Below, piece by piece: positions 43,922 through 53,311 of a stretch of DNA of 64,000 nt. Each line of letters opens with the position of its first letter. The first letter of the stretch is position 1. A program made the position numbers and the translations under genes. The notes under the pieces are model-generated. The model did no database searches. It saw only the letters and a list, made by a program, of their open reading frames with translations, and had not been told where the DNA came from. The stretch covers positions 44,797 through 108,796 of the forward strand of contig DPOU01000024.1 of NCBI GenBank assembly GCA_003539625.1, read 5' to 3'. This stretch comes from Acholeplasmatales bacterium. Lineage in GTDB: Bacteria; Bacillota_I; Bacilli_A; ML615J-28; CAG-313.

Positions 43922-44578
43922 GTGAAGAATTTGATTAAAAAAATTGGCCAAAACAAATTTCAATTTTTCTTCTTTGTGGGAATCGTCGCATTACTTGCAA
44001 TTGCTCTAATCGTATCAACTGTTATGAGCAACAACGATAAAACGCCAGATCCTGATACTCCAAATGTTGTTAATCCTGAACCTAGTCAAGATGATCCAGC
44101 TGTAACAAAACCCGAAGAAGTTTTAAAATTACCATTCCAAGAAACTATGAGTTACAAAGTTGTAAGAAAATTCTATAGTAAAGATGCTAGTCGTGATGAA
44201 CAAGTCCAAGCATTAATAAAATATGGAAACAGCTATCGTACAAGTAGTGGTACTGGATTCGCAGCAAATGATGATAGTAATTTTGAAGTACTTAGTTCGT
44301 TGAGTGGAAAAGTTGCCGAAATCAAAGAAAGTCCTCTATATGGAAATTATGTTGTTCTTGAACATGAAAACAATATAAAGACATATTATTATGGATTAAG
44401 TGACGTAACAGTAACAGTTGGTGCAAACATTGCACAAGGTGATAAAATAGGTACAAGTGGTTTTATGACAATTGACAAAGAAGCAGGTAATCATGTTTTT
44501 GTTGAAGTAAGTAAAGATGGTACAAGACTTAATATTGAAACTTTAATTGGCAAAAAAATATCAGAAATTCAAAAATAA
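43922..44578 (+). CDS. spoIIQ: SpoIIQ-like forespore channel protein (inactive LytM domain)
   Basis: 218 aa: one N-terminal helix (about 15-35), a Pro/Asp-rich linker, then an M23 (LytM) domain. VVRKFYSKDASRDEQVQALI and the segment from SGTGFAAND to SSLSGKVAEI follow Bacillus SpoIIQ closely. The metal His-x3-Asp is lost (RTSSGTG) and the HxH reads HVF, so it should be catalytically dead like SpoIIQ itself and instead bind SpoIIIAH across the septum. GTG start after AGGTGAT. Confidence 0.9.
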   Translation: MKNLIKKIGQNKFQFFFFVGIVALLAIALIVSTVMSNNDKTPDPDTPNVVNPEPSQDDPAVTKPEEVLKLPFQETMSYKVVRKFYSKDASRDEQVQALIKYGNSYRTSSGTGFAANDDSNFEVLSSLSGKVAEIKESPLYGNYVVLEHENNIKTYYYGLSDVTVTVGANIAQGDKIGTSGFMTIDKEAGNHVFVEVSKDGTRLNIETLIGKKISEIQK

Positions 44579-44581
44579 ATT

Positions 44582-44612
44582 AAAAGCCTAAATTTTAAGA
44601 TTTAGGCTTTTT
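44582..44612. terminator. Bidirectional terminator
   Basis: A 12-bp perfect stem AAAAGCCTAAAT/ATTTAGGCTTTT overlapping the stop of the convergent mnmM gene. Confidence 0.92.
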
Positions 44613-45164
44613 GTTTGTAGATATAGTTATAATATAAGGAGAAGTAGGACGATTATAATTTAAGTATTTAGATACTAAATATTTATTACTTGGTAACTCT
44701 TTTGCAAAACTATCAATTAAATCACTTTCTACTTTTCCTTCAGGATGGCCTGGATAAAGAACAATAATAATTAATAAATTGGTATTTACTGCCATTATTG
44801 ATAAGGCTTTTTTTACACTTGCAAGAGTAGATGATGCTTTAGTTGTCAAAGATTTATCATGGCCAGGAAGATAGCCACAATTGTAAATAATCAAATCAGC
44901 AATTTCACTAATAAATTCATGTGACATTTGTTTATATTCGACATTTAAATAATTATGACTTGTTAGTAATTCTTTTGTTGTTGATATAGCCACGTCTTGA
45001 ATATCATAACAAACAAGATGACCAGTATGATTTAAAGTTTCGGCCATGAACAAACTATCATTTCCCATACCACATGTAGCATCAACAAAAATCAAATCAT
45101 TTCTGTTTAAACGCTTATAGTGTTCTGTTATTAAATAATGTGAAAATTCTACTATTTTAAACAT
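44595..45164 (-). CDS. mnmM: Class I SAM methyltransferase, MnmM (YtqB) family
   Basis: 189 aa of the rRNA_methylase-like family PF06962. SAM motif FVDATCGMGNDSLF, catalytic-region IYNCGYLPGHDKS, and YPGHPEGKVESD are the family markers. In Bacillus, YtqB/MnmM methylates 5-aminomethyl-2-thiouridine in tRNA wobble position 34. It overlaps the ytqA-like gene by 13 nt, which supports a shared pathway. Confidence 0.88.
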   Translation of the reverse strand: MFKIVEFSHYLITEHYKRLNRNDLIFVDATCGMGNDSLFMAETLNHTGHLVCYDIQDVAISTTKELLTSHNYLNVEYKQMSHEFISEIADLIIYNCGYLPGHDKSLTTKASSTLASVKKALSIMAVNTNLLIIIVLYPGHPEGKVESDLIDSFAKELPSNKYLVSKYLNYNRPTSPYIITISTNKKPKS

Positions 45165-46099
45165 AAATCACCTTGATAAATATTATTTTTTCGCATATAT
45201 TTGTCTATTTCATTTAAAACGACAAATTTTTTTAATGTCCAAGTAGGTTCGATTAGTAAATCTTTTGGCGCATCGCCAGTTAATCTATGAATTACAATAT
45301 TCTCATCTAAATAGCGAAGTTGATTTACAACGATATCAACATATTCATTAAGAGTCAAAATATGAAAAGGATTGTTTGCATACATTGTTGCAAGTGGTGT
45401 ATCCTTCATAATATGTAACATGTGGATTTTAATTCCATCAATCTTTAAATTATTTAAATATTTTACAGTTTCAATCATTTGATCTTTTGTTTCATAGGGT
45501 AAACCATTAATAATATGAACAATAGTTGTAATATGGTATTTTTTTAATAATGATACAGCTTGTTCTAATTTAATATTATCATAACCACGGTTAATTAGAA
45601 TAGCAGTAGAATGGTGCATAGTTTGGAATCCTAGTTCTACCCAAACATCAATATTTTTCTTTAGACTTGCAAGATATTTAACAATTTCTTCATTTAGACA
45701 ATCAGGTCTAGTTGCAATACTTAAAACTTTGATATTTTCGTTATATAAATAGTTTTCACTAACTAATTGCTCATAACGTTTCTTTAAATTTTCAAGAGTA
45801 TCATAAGTATTAGTATTAGCTTGGAAGTATGCAATATAATAACCTTTATGCCATTTCAATTTCATTTTGGCAAGAACTTCATCAAATTGTTCTTTAATTG
45901 GTAGTGCTCTTTCTCCCGCAAAATCTCCGCTACCTTCTTTTGAACAAAATATACATCCCATAGTACTAAGAGTGCCATCTCTATTAGGACAAGAAAAATT
46001 ACCATTTAGAGAAACTTTGAATACTTTTTCATGATAAAGATGTTTTAAATAATTATCTAAAGTAAGGTAATGTTTTTCATTAGTAAATAAATCGTTCAT
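45152..46099 (-). CDS. mnmL: Radical SAM protein, YtqA/MnmL family (TIGR01212)
   Basis: 315 aa. The atypical cluster motif is CPNRDGTLSTMGCIFC near residues 38-53, typical of TIGR01212, followed by GSGDFAG. In Gram-positives this protein is linked with MnmM in converting cmnm5 to mnm5-type wobble uridines (established for YtqA/YtqB as I recall). Start ATG at 46099 follows GGTGAT. Confidence 0.88.
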   Translation of the reverse strand: MNDLFTNEKHYLTLDNYLKHLYHEKVFKVSLNGNFSCPNRDGTLSTMGCIFCSKEGSGDFAGERALPIKEQFDEVLAKMKLKWHKGYYIAYFQANTNTYDTLENLKKRYEQLVSENYLYNENIKVLSIATRPDCLNEEIVKYLASLKKNIDVWVELGFQTMHHSTAILINRGYDNIKLEQAVSLLKKYHITTIVHIINGLPYETKDQMIETVKYLNNLKIDGIKIHMLHIMKDTPLATMYANNPFHILTLNEYVDIVVNQLRYLDENIVIHRLTGDAPKDLLIEPTWTLKKFVVLNEIDKYMRKNNIYQGDLCLK

Positions 46100-46237
46100 A
46101 TTATCACCATATTAATTTTACTATAAATAACGATTTTTGTCATATTCTTAACGTTTTCTTTTTGAAGTATTTATATAAAACTATTCAAAAAAGAAGAAAA
46201 AATATCTAAAATATGTTAAAATAACAATGGTGATTAT

Positions 46238-47140
46238 ATGAATAAAAAATATCGTAATAATAAAAGTATAAGTGTATTAATTATTGTATTAATATATCTA
46301 GTAGCATTTGTGGGAGCATTCTTTAGCTTTCAGTATATACCAATTGACAACCTAATATTAAAGTTTTTGGTAAGTGACTTAATTGCAACCTCAATTGTTT
46401 ATTTATTTAGTTTAATCTTTAGAAATCCTTCAATTTATGATCCATATTGGAGTGTTGCGCCAATGGTCATTGTCCCTTTTATACTATGGCACACAGGTAG
46501 TTATCAATTCTTCTCGATATTTGTTTTAGCGTTAGTAGAATTATGGGGATTGAGATTAACTATCAATTGGCTTATTTCTTTTAAAAACTTAAATTCAATT
46601 GATTGGCGTTATGTACAATTAAAAGAAAAGCATCCTAAATTATGGCCACTATTGAATATCCTTGGTATTTGTTATTTACCTACTCTAGTAGTATTCTTAG
46701 GGCTTATGCCAATATTTGCTTATTTTAGTACATTTGCTACGGCAACCTCAATTAATATTTTAGGATTTATCTTAAGTGCGGTAATCGGACTTGGAGGAGT
46801 TATTATTGAAGGTGTTGCAGACGGACAAATGCTTAAATTTAAAAAAGATCCAAACAACGTTGAAAAGATTAATCAAACCGGGCTTTGGAAAAATAGTAGA
46901 CATCCAAACTATTTTGGCGAAATAGCTTTTTGGATTAGTTTGTTCTTATTTAGTATGACTATTTCTAATAGATGGGTACTATTATTCTGTCCATTAATTG
47001 TTTTCCTTTTATTTGCTTTTATTAGTATACCAATGATGGAAAAACGCCAATTAGCAAATAAAAAAGGTTATGATGAATACAAGAAAAAAACCAATCTCTT
47101 GTTGCCAATTTGGCCCCCACAAGAAAAAACAAATAAATAA
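46238..47140 (+). CDS. DUF1295 membrane protein (steroid 5-alpha-reductase-like)
   Basis: 300 aa with about seven helices. The C-terminal signature GLWKNSRHPNYFGEIAFW marks DUF1295, the isoprenylcysteine methyltransferase/steroid reductase superfamily. The substrate is unknown. GGTGAT serves as ribosome site. Confidence 0.9.
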   Translation: MNKKYRNNKSISVLIIVLIYLVAFVGAFFSFQYIPIDNLILKFLVSDLIATSIVYLFSLIFRNPSIYDPYWSVAPMVIVPFILWHTGSYQFFSIFVLALVELWGLRLTINWLISFKNLNSIDWRYVQLKEKHPKLWPLLNILGICYLPTLVVFLGLMPIFAYFSTFATATSINILGFILSAVIGLGGVIIEGVADGQMLKFKKDPNNVEKINQTGLWKNSRHPNYFGEIAFWISLFLFSMTISNRWVLLFCPLIVFLLFAFISIPMMEKRQLANKKGYDEYKKKTNLLLPIWPPQEKTNK

Positions 47141-47179
47141 AAGGACTATGTGAAGGTAAAACTTCATATAGTCCTTTTT
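47139..47179. terminator. Bidirectional terminator
   Basis: A 17-bp stem AAAAGGACTATGTGAAG/CTTCATATAGTCCTTTT (one G-T) between convergent genes. Confidence 0.93.
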
Positions 47180-47181
47180 AG

Positions 47182-47784
47182 TTAATCATTATTATCCGAT
47201 AATATCTTAATTTGAATGAGATTATTGGTAAGATTTATTAATAAACTAATAACTTGTTGAATTAAATTATTAGGGATTTTTACGTCCATAGTAACATTAT
47301 TAGTAAAACTTCTATTAATTATTTCATATTCTTTTAACCTATTTTCAATTATATCCAGATATGAATAATCAAATGAAAGTTGAATAGTGGTAAATTCAAC
47401 TATTGGAACAATAATGTTTTCTTTTAAAGCAAGGCTAGCACAAGAACTATAAGCTCTAACTAATCCACCAGCACCAAGTTTGATACCACCAAAATATCTT
47501 GTAACTACACAAGCGAAGTTAGTTATATCGTTTTTTCTAAAAACTTCTAATACTGGTAAACCAGCAGTTCCACTTGGTTCTCCATCATCGCTGTAATGTC
47601 CTGCTTCCCCGGTCTTTCCGATTATATAAACCGTAATATTATGGGTAGCATCACTAAATTCTTTTTTTATTTCTTCGAAAAAGGCTTTAGCTTCATTTAC
47701 ATTTTGAACGGGTTTTAAGGTTGTAATAAAAGTGCTTTTGTTTATTTCATAGGTAGTTCGTGTGTATTTTGCTATAGTATTCAT
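47182..47784 (-). CDS. yigZ: YigZ/IMPACT-family protein
   Basis: 200 aa. N-terminal UPF0029/IMPACT domain with GHYSDDGEPSGTAG and VTRYFGGIKLGAGGLVRAY, and the C-terminal DUF1949-like domain. The family is related to EF-G domain IV and yeast Yih1; the bacterial role is not settled. Confidence 0.93.
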   Translation of the reverse strand: MNTIAKYTRTTYEINKSTFITTLKPVQNVNEAKAFFEEIKKEFSDATHNITVYIIGKTGEAGHYSDDGEPSGTAGLPVLEVFRKNDITNFACVVTRYFGGIKLGAGGLVRAYSSCASLALKENIIVPIVEFTTIQLSFDYSYLDIIENRLKEYEIINRSFTNNVTMDVKIPNNLIQQVISLLINLTNNLIQIKILSDNND

Positions 47785-47845
47785 AAAATCACCTGAAAAT
47801 ATTATACCATATTTTTATAAAAAAGTATATTTATTAATATTTTTC

Positions 47846-47902
47846 TTGAAAAAAATATAATATAGTGATATACTTAATACAGATGATACAGTTAATACAG
47901 AT
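47846..47902 (+). promoter_or_regulatory. Promoter and direct-repeat operator of the GntR/ABC operon
   Basis: TTGAAA (47846-47851), a 17-bp spacer and TATACT (47869-47874) with an extended TGA. Immediately after, the 11-mer TTAATACAGAT occurs twice (47874-47884 and 47892-47902) and ATACAG three times, giving a likely autoregulatory site for the YtrA-type repressor. Confidence 0.65.
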
Positions 47903-47913
47903 AGGAGGTTAAC

Positions 47914-48261
47914 ATGATTCTAAACAACAAAGACTCAATATACATGAATATCTATAACGAATTTAAAAAATACATTATTGCAAATGTATATAAATATGAT
48001 GATAAATTACCATCTGTTAGAAGTATTGCTTTAGAGTATGGAATTAATCCCAATACCGTACAAAGAGCATTTCAGCTTTTAGAAGATGAAGGTTACATTA
48101 AGACAATAAGTAAAAAAGGTGTTTATGTAAATTATCGAAATCAAGATGAAGTAGACAAACATTCTGAAATTAAAAAAGAATTTGAACACTTAAAGAAAAT
48201 AGGAATTTCTAAAGAAGAAGTTTATAAAATAATTGAGGAGGTATATAATGATAGAAATTAA
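47914..48261 (+). CDS. GntR-family regulator, YtrA subfamily
   Basis: 115 aa: a winged helix with LPSVRSIALEYGINPNTVQRA and a short two-helix dimerisation tail, the YtrA layout. Such regulators repress an adjacent ABC operon and respond to cell-wall stress. AGGAGG ribosome site; overlaps the ATPase gene by 14 nt. Confidence 0.93.
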   Translation: MILNNKDSIYMNIYNEFKKYIIANVYKYDDKLPSVRSIALEYGINPNTVQRAFQLLEDEGYIKTISKKGVYVNYRNQDEVDKHSEIKKEFEHLKKIGISKEEVYKIIEEVYNDRN

Positions 48262-49153
48262 TGGGCTTACAAAATCATTTGGTAATAAAATAGTACTCAA
48301 TGATTTAAATTTAACTATTCCTAGCCATACTATTTTTGGACTTGTTGGAATAAATGGTGCAGGCAAATCTACTTTATTGCGTATATTATCAAATGCATAT
48401 GATAAAACATCAGGTGAAGTACTAATTGATGGTAAACCAGTTAGCGATGTTGAAAGTAAGAAAAACATTTTCTTTCTTCCCGATGAACCATATAGTGCTC
48501 ATAGTGAAACAGTAAGTAGTCTTTTGGACTTTTATAAAATAATGTATGACTTTGAAACGGAAACATTTACTAAATATGTGAAACTGTTTAAACTAGATGA
48601 AGCAATAGGAACTAATTATTTAAATGCTAACATTTCAAAATTTTCAAAAGGAATGAAACGCCAATTATTAATATGTATAGCTCTAGCTATTGCGCCAAAA
48701 TATTTATTTTTAGATGAGGCGTTTGATGGCCTTGATCCTCTTGCAAGACTAACATTTAAAAAAATAATATTAGAACGAATGGAAGAAACTGAAATGACTG
48801 TCATCATATCAAGCCATAGTTTACGTGAATTAGAAGATTTATGTGATCTATATGGACTATTAGATGGTGGTGTAATTGATAATACTGGCGGAATTGAACA
48901 AAGTAAGGAGTCTTATCAAAAATATCAACTTGCTTTTGAAGATGAAAAATCTAAGGAATACTTTGAAAATTTAAATATTGTTACATATAATCGTTTGGGA
49001 CGTATTGTAAAAATAATTGTCAAGGGTGATCCTGAAGAAAATTACCAAAAAATTGTCGCATTAAAACCACTCGTTTTAGATAAATTACCTATTGATTTTG
49101 AAGAATTATTCATAATTGAGGTGGAAAGTAAGGGGTATTTGAAGAATGAATAA
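48248..49153 (+). CDS. ABC transporter ATP-binding protein (YtrB type)
   Basis: The ATG at 48248 follows GAGGAGG; the TTG at 48233 is too early. Walker A GINGAGKST, signature SKFSKGMKRQ (degenerate first residue) and Walker B YLFLDEAFDGLD are present. About 301 aa, with a C-terminal extension as in ABC-2 exporters. Partner of the following permease. Confidence 0.92.
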   Translation: MIEINGLTKSFGNKIVLNDLNLTIPSHTIFGLVGINGAGKSTLLRILSNAYDKTSGEVLIDGKPVSDVESKKNIFFLPDEPYSAHSETVSSLLDFYKIMYDFETETFTKYVKLFKLDEAIGTNYLNANISKFSKGMKRQLLICIALAIAPKYLFLDEAFDGLDPLARLTFKKIILERMEETEMTVIISSHSLRELEDLCDLYGLLDGGVIDNTGGIEQSKESYQKYQLAFEDEKSKEYFENLNIVTYNRLGRIVKIIVKGDPEENYQKIVALKPLVLDKLPIDFEELFIIEVESKGYLKNE

Positions 49154-50258
49154 ATCATTATCGTTTAAATATTTTAAATATGAATATAGTAAAAATTTGA
49201 AAATGTTGTTATATATGGGAGTTGTAGGATTTGTTTGTTACATAATACCACTATTCTCAATGGAACCTAATATACATACTAAAACTACCAATGTAGGACT
49301 AATTATTACTCTTTTTGCGTTAGCATGCTATATTATACCTATTTTTATGAATGCGTATCGGTATAATAAAAAACTTGCCAATCGTAATTATTCATGTCCA
49401 ATTAGTAGATTTGCTTTGTTTAATGTTAACTATCTTGTTGGTTTAATTAATATTATTACATTTTATACCGTATTCTATTTTCTTGGAATGTTAATTGTAG
49501 CTATAAAGCTTCCTGCTTATGCTATTGTATATTATATACCGCTTTATTTTGTAATATTATTAATTGGTATATGTGTATACACTTTAAATTATTTTATTGC
49601 AAGTAGGGCAAACACTGTTATTGATGCCGTTATCTTTATTATCATGTACACCTTTGTATTTTCCATGATTGTGGGCGTTGTTCAAGATTTATTTCCTGCA
49701 AGTTATAAAGTAAATGAAAAGTTTATTACTTTTTCTGAATTTGCACAATGGGGGAATGCATATAATAAATGTATAGCAACAAATAAGTCACTGATGATAG
49801 TTGATGATAGCCCTGTTTTTATATGGTCGGAACCAGTAATCACGGTAACTGATTGTATTGTAACATTTGTAGTTTTACCAATTGTTGCTATTACAAGTTA
49901 TGTATTGTTAATGATTATGGCTAAAAAGGAAAGTGCTGAAAATGCTTCAGAAATATCTAATAGTTATTTTGGTTACCGAGTATTAAATCCTGTTTATATG
50001 ACATGTGCGATAGCATTATGCATATATACATATTCTTTTAATGAGAATATTCTTACATTGCTAATATTAATTGGTATATTTACAGTTCTTTATTTAGCAC
50101 TTAATTTCATATATTATCGTAAATTTAAATTACCGATGAAAGAATGGATAATTTATGGTGCTACAATAGTGGTAGGGGTAATATTAGCATTAATAATGGT
50201 GAATAATAAAAGTGAAGGAACTGTATACGTGTTACAGCTTCTGAGACACTTGAGATAG
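49146..50258 (+). CDS. ABC-2-type permease of the YtrA-like operon
   Basis: 370 aa with about ten hydrophobic helices and no soluble domain. It overlaps the ATPase gene by 8 nt. The GntR-ATPase-permease order suggests a cell-envelope-stress-induced transporter; substrate not predictable. Confidence 0.82.
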   Translation: MNKSLSFKYFKYEYSKNLKMLLYMGVVGFVCYIIPLFSMEPNIHTKTTNVGLIITLFALACYIIPIFMNAYRYNKKLANRNYSCPISRFALFNVNYLVGLINIITFYTVFYFLGMLIVAIKLPAYAIVYYIPLYFVILLIGICVYTLNYFIASRANTVIDAVIFIIMYTFVFSMIVGVVQDLFPASYKVNEKFITFSEFAQWGNAYNKCIATNKSLMIVDDSPVFIWSEPVITVTDCIVTFVVLPIVAITSYVLLMIMAKKESAENASEISNSYFGYRVLNPVYMTCAIALCIYTYSFNENILTLLILIGIFTVLYLALNFIYYRKFKLPMKEWIIYGATIVVGVILALIMVNNKSEGTVYVLQLLRHLR

Positions 50259-50300
50259 TTACAAATATAATTTTACAACTTTTAGGATTGAGGTAGACAA

Positions 50301-50771
50301 ATGGAAAATACTGTTGAAAAAACATTAGTTGAACTATTGTTAAAAAATAATATGACTATTAGCTTTGCGGAATCATGCACTGGTGGAATGTTAGCTTCAA
50401 CATTAATTAATGTAAGTGGTTCATCTAATGTTATCAATGAAAGTTATGTAACGTATTCGGAAGAAGCAAAAATGAGAATACTTGGAGTAAGTAAAGAAAC
50501 ATTAAATAAATACACCGTTTATTCAAGTGAAGTTGCTGAAGAAATGGCAGAGGGTTTAAAAAAAGTAACACATGCTAATGTTTGTGCATCAGTAACGGGT
50601 AAAGCAGAAGATGAATCGGGTATTTGCAAATGTGATTATTGTATTATCGTAAATGATTCAAAAGTACTTGAAAATGTTAGTTTTCAAGGTAGTAGAAATC
50701 AAGTTAGAACAATGCAAACTAAGCATATAATGAACCGAATAATCGAAATATTAAGGGGTTATTTTGGTTGA
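50301..50771 (+). CDS. pncC: CinA C-terminal-type NMN amidohydrolase
   Basis: 156 aa corresponding to the CinA C-terminal domain alone, with SFAESCTGGMLASTLINVSGSS and the TYSEEAKMRILGV segment. It deamidates nicotinamide mononucleotide to recycle pyridine nucleotides. The GTAGP-type loop reads TGKAEDESG, slightly altered. Confidence 0.88.
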   Translation: MENTVEKTLVELLLKNNMTISFAESCTGGMLASTLINVSGSSNVINESYVTYSEEAKMRILGVSKETLNKYTVYSSEVAEEMAEGLKKVTHANVCASVTGKAEDESGICKCDYCIIVNDSKVLENVSFQGSRNQVRTMQTKHIMNRIIEILRGYFG

Positions 50772-50813
50772 TATAATCCGCATTTTATGGTATAATACTA
50801 TAGAATGCGGATT
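50768..50813 (+). promoter_or_regulatory. tex promoter embedded in a 39-bp palindrome
   Basis: TTGATA (50768-50773), a 17-bp spacer and TATAAT (50791-50796) with extended TGG. The same DNA forms an inverted repeat with perfect outer arms AATCCGCATT (50775-50784) and AATGCGGATT (50804-50813) centred on the -10. It may be the pncC terminator, an operator, or both. Confidence 0.65.
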
Positions 50814-50855
50814 TTAAATATAGCAAACTAATTCGCAAGTGTTGGAGGTTTTTTT

Positions 50856-53300
50856 ATGGAAAATAATTACATAAATGACGCTTTACTTGGTAAAATTTCT
50901 CGTGAACAAAATGTTAGAATTGGCCAAATCAGAGCGGTATTAGAATTAATTGAAGGTGGAGCAACGGTACCATTCATTGCTCGTTATCGTAAAGAAGTTA
51001 CAGGGAATTTGGATGAAGAACAAATTCGTGCAATATATCAAGAATGGGATTATGGGCAAAAATTAGCAGCACGTAAAGAAGACGTAATGCGCTTAATTGA
51101 AGAAAAAGGTAAATTAACAGATGAAATTAAAATGGGTATTATTAATGCCACAAAATTATCTGAAATTGAAGATATTTATCGTCCATTCAAAGAAAAGAAA
51201 AAGACTCGTGCTACCGATGCTAAGAAAAAAGGCTTGGAACCACTTGCAGAATATTTATTATCATTCCCTCTTGAAGGTAATGTTGAAGAAGAAGCTAGTA
51301 AATATGTTACTAACTTAGAAGGAAAAACTCCTGAAGAAATTGAAGCAATGAAAAAAGAAGGCGTTATTGTTAAAAACACTGCTGAAGCAATTCAAGGTGC
51401 TAAAGACATTATTGCAGAAATGGTTTCTGATGAACCTAAATTCCGTGCATGGATTCGTGAAAACTTTGAAAATGAAGCTAAGATGAAATCAGAATTAAAA
51501 GAAGATGCAGTTGATGAAAAGAAAGTATATGAAATGTACTATAATTACGAAGAACCACTAAAAACAATTAAATTACATCGTATTCTTGCTTTAAATCGAG
51601 CAGAAGATGAAAAAGTTGTAAAAGTTTCTATCGTTGAAGATTATGCTAAAGTACTTGATCACATAACAGGTGAAATAGTAAAAGCCCAAGATTCTATTAC
51701 TGCACCCTATGTTAAAGAAGCTGCTCAAGATGGATATGACCGTTTAATTAAACCTGCAATTGTTCGTGAAATCCGTGGTGAATTAAAAGATAAAGCTGAA
51801 GATCAAGCTATTAATATTTTTGGTGAAAATCTAAAGAATTACTTACTTCAACCTCCTATGAAAGGAAAAGTTGTATTAGGTGTAGACCCTGCGTTTAGAA
51901 CAGGTTGTAAATTAGCTGTAGTTGATGCTACAGGTAAATTACTTGAAAAGAGTGTAATGTATCCACATCAAAAACAAAAAGGTGAAGTAGTTCCTCCAGC
52001 TCGTTATCAAGCTGCTGTTGATACTTTCTGCGATTTAATCAATCGTCACAATGTTGAAGTTGTTGCAATGGGTAATGGTACTGCAAGCCGTGAAACTGAA
52101 GCTTTTGTTGCTAAGACTCTTAAAAGCATTGACCGTGATGTAAAATATATAATCGTTAATGAAGCAGGTGCTTCTGTATATTCTGCATCTGATTTAGCTC
52201 GTGAAGAATTCCCTGATTTCTCTGTTGAAGAACGTTCGGCAATTTCAATTGCTAGACGTTTACAAGATCCACTATCAGAACTAGTAAAAATTGATCCTAA
52301 ATCAATTGGTGTTGGTCAATATCAACATGATGTTAGCCAATCTAAATTAGCTGATTCGCTTGATTTCGTTGTTGAAACTGCCGTTAACCAAGTTGGTGTA
52401 AATATCAACACAGCTTCATATTCATTATTAAAATATGTTGCGGGATTAAATGCTGGTACAGCAAAGAAAATTGTTGCACATCGTGAAGAAAACGGACGTT
52501 TTGAAAATCGTAATGATATTAAAGTAAAAGGTGTAGGACCAAAAGCATTAGAACAAGCAATGGGTTTCTTAAGAATAGTTGATGGTAATGAACCACTTGA
52601 TATGACCGCAATTCACCCAGAAAGTTATGAAATTGCAAGAGCAATCTTAACTAAACTTGGCTTTACTTCTAAAGATTTAGGTAGTACTGAATTAGTAGAA
52701 AAAATTAAAGGTTTAACTGAAGAAGAAAAGAAAGCAATGATAGAAGAATTAAATGTTGGTGAATATACTTTCCAAGACATTTTAGATGCCTTTGTTTCAC
52801 CTCTTCGTGACCCACGTGATATGATTGAAGCACCAGTATTAAGAGGCGATATTCTTGAATTAAAAGACTTATCTGCTGGTATGGAACTTCAAGGAACCGT
52901 TCGTAATGTTACTGACTTTGGCGCTTTCGTTGACTGTGGTTTACATGATGATGGTTTAGTTCACGTATCAAAAATGTCTACTAAATTCATTAAACACCCA
53001 CTTGAAGCTGTTCATGTAGGTCAAATTGTAAAAGTATGGGTATTAGATGTAGATCTAGCAAAAGGTCGTTTACAATTAACTATGATTGACCCTAATGCTC
53101 CAAAACCTGAACCACAACCTAAAAAACAAAACAATAAAAACAACGTTAGAAGACCTAAACCACAAGTAGATCCAGAAGCAGAAAAATTACGCAAAGAACG
53201 TCAAGAACAAAGAGCAAAACGTGAAGAGTACAGACGTCGTCAAGAAGAACGTTTTGAAAAGCAAATGGAAGCTCTAAAAAATAAATTTGGTAATAACTAA
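50856..53300 (+). CDS. tex: Tex-family RNA-binding transcription accessory protein
   Basis: 814 aa. N-terminal Tex helical domains, the YqgF-like RNase H fold (VLGVDPAFRTGCKLAVVD near 345), helix-hairpin-helix motifs (VGPKAL region) and the S1 domain (about 660-730, LQGTVRNVTDFGAFVDCG). The C-terminal 85 residues are Lys/Arg/Gln-rich and disordered-looking, longer than in many homologues. Translation-associated codon use looks highly expressed (inference). Confidence 0.96.
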   Translation: MENNYINDALLGKISREQNVRIGQIRAVLELIEGGATVPFIARYRKEVTGNLDEEQIRAIYQEWDYGQKLAARKEDVMRLIEEKGKLTDEIKMGIINATKLSEIEDIYRPFKEKKKTRATDAKKKGLEPLAEYLLSFPLEGNVEEEASKYVTNLEGKTPEEIEAMKKEGVIVKNTAEAIQGAKDIIAEMVSDEPKFRAWIRENFENEAKMKSELKEDAVDEKKVYEMYYNYEEPLKTIKLHRILALNRAEDEKVVKVSIVEDYAKVLDHITGEIVKAQDSITAPYVKEAAQDGYDRLIKPAIVREIRGELKDKAEDQAINIFGENLKNYLLQPPMKGKVVLGVDPAFRTGCKLAVVDATGKLLEKSVMYPHQKQKGEVVPPARYQAAVDTFCDLINRHNVEVVAMGNGTASRETEAFVAKTLKSIDRDVKYIIVNEAGASVYSASDLAREEFPDFSVEERSAISIARRLQDPLSELVKIDPKSIGVGQYQHDVSQSKLADSLDFVVETAVNQVGVNINTASYSLLKYVAGLNAGTAKKIVAHREENGRFENRNDIKVKGVGPKALEQAMGFLRIVDGNEPLDMTAIHPESYEIARAILTKLGFTSKDLGSTELVEKIKGLTEEEKKAMIEELNVGEYTFQDILDAFVSPLRDPRDMIEAPVLRGDILELKDLSAGMELQGTVRNVTDFGAFVDCGLHDDGLVHVSKMSTKFIKHPLEAVHVGQIVKVWVLDVDLAKGRLQLTMIDPNAPKPEPQPKKQNNKNNVRRPKPQVDPEAEKLRKERQEQRAKREEYRRRQEERFEKQMEALKNKFGNN

Positions 53301-53311
53301 GGAGAATTAAA

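Noticed and set aside
43922..44578. Active M23 endopeptidase
   Set aside because: The zinc His-x3-Asp and HxH motifs are lost and the sequence follows SpoIIQ, so a catalytic call is not supported.
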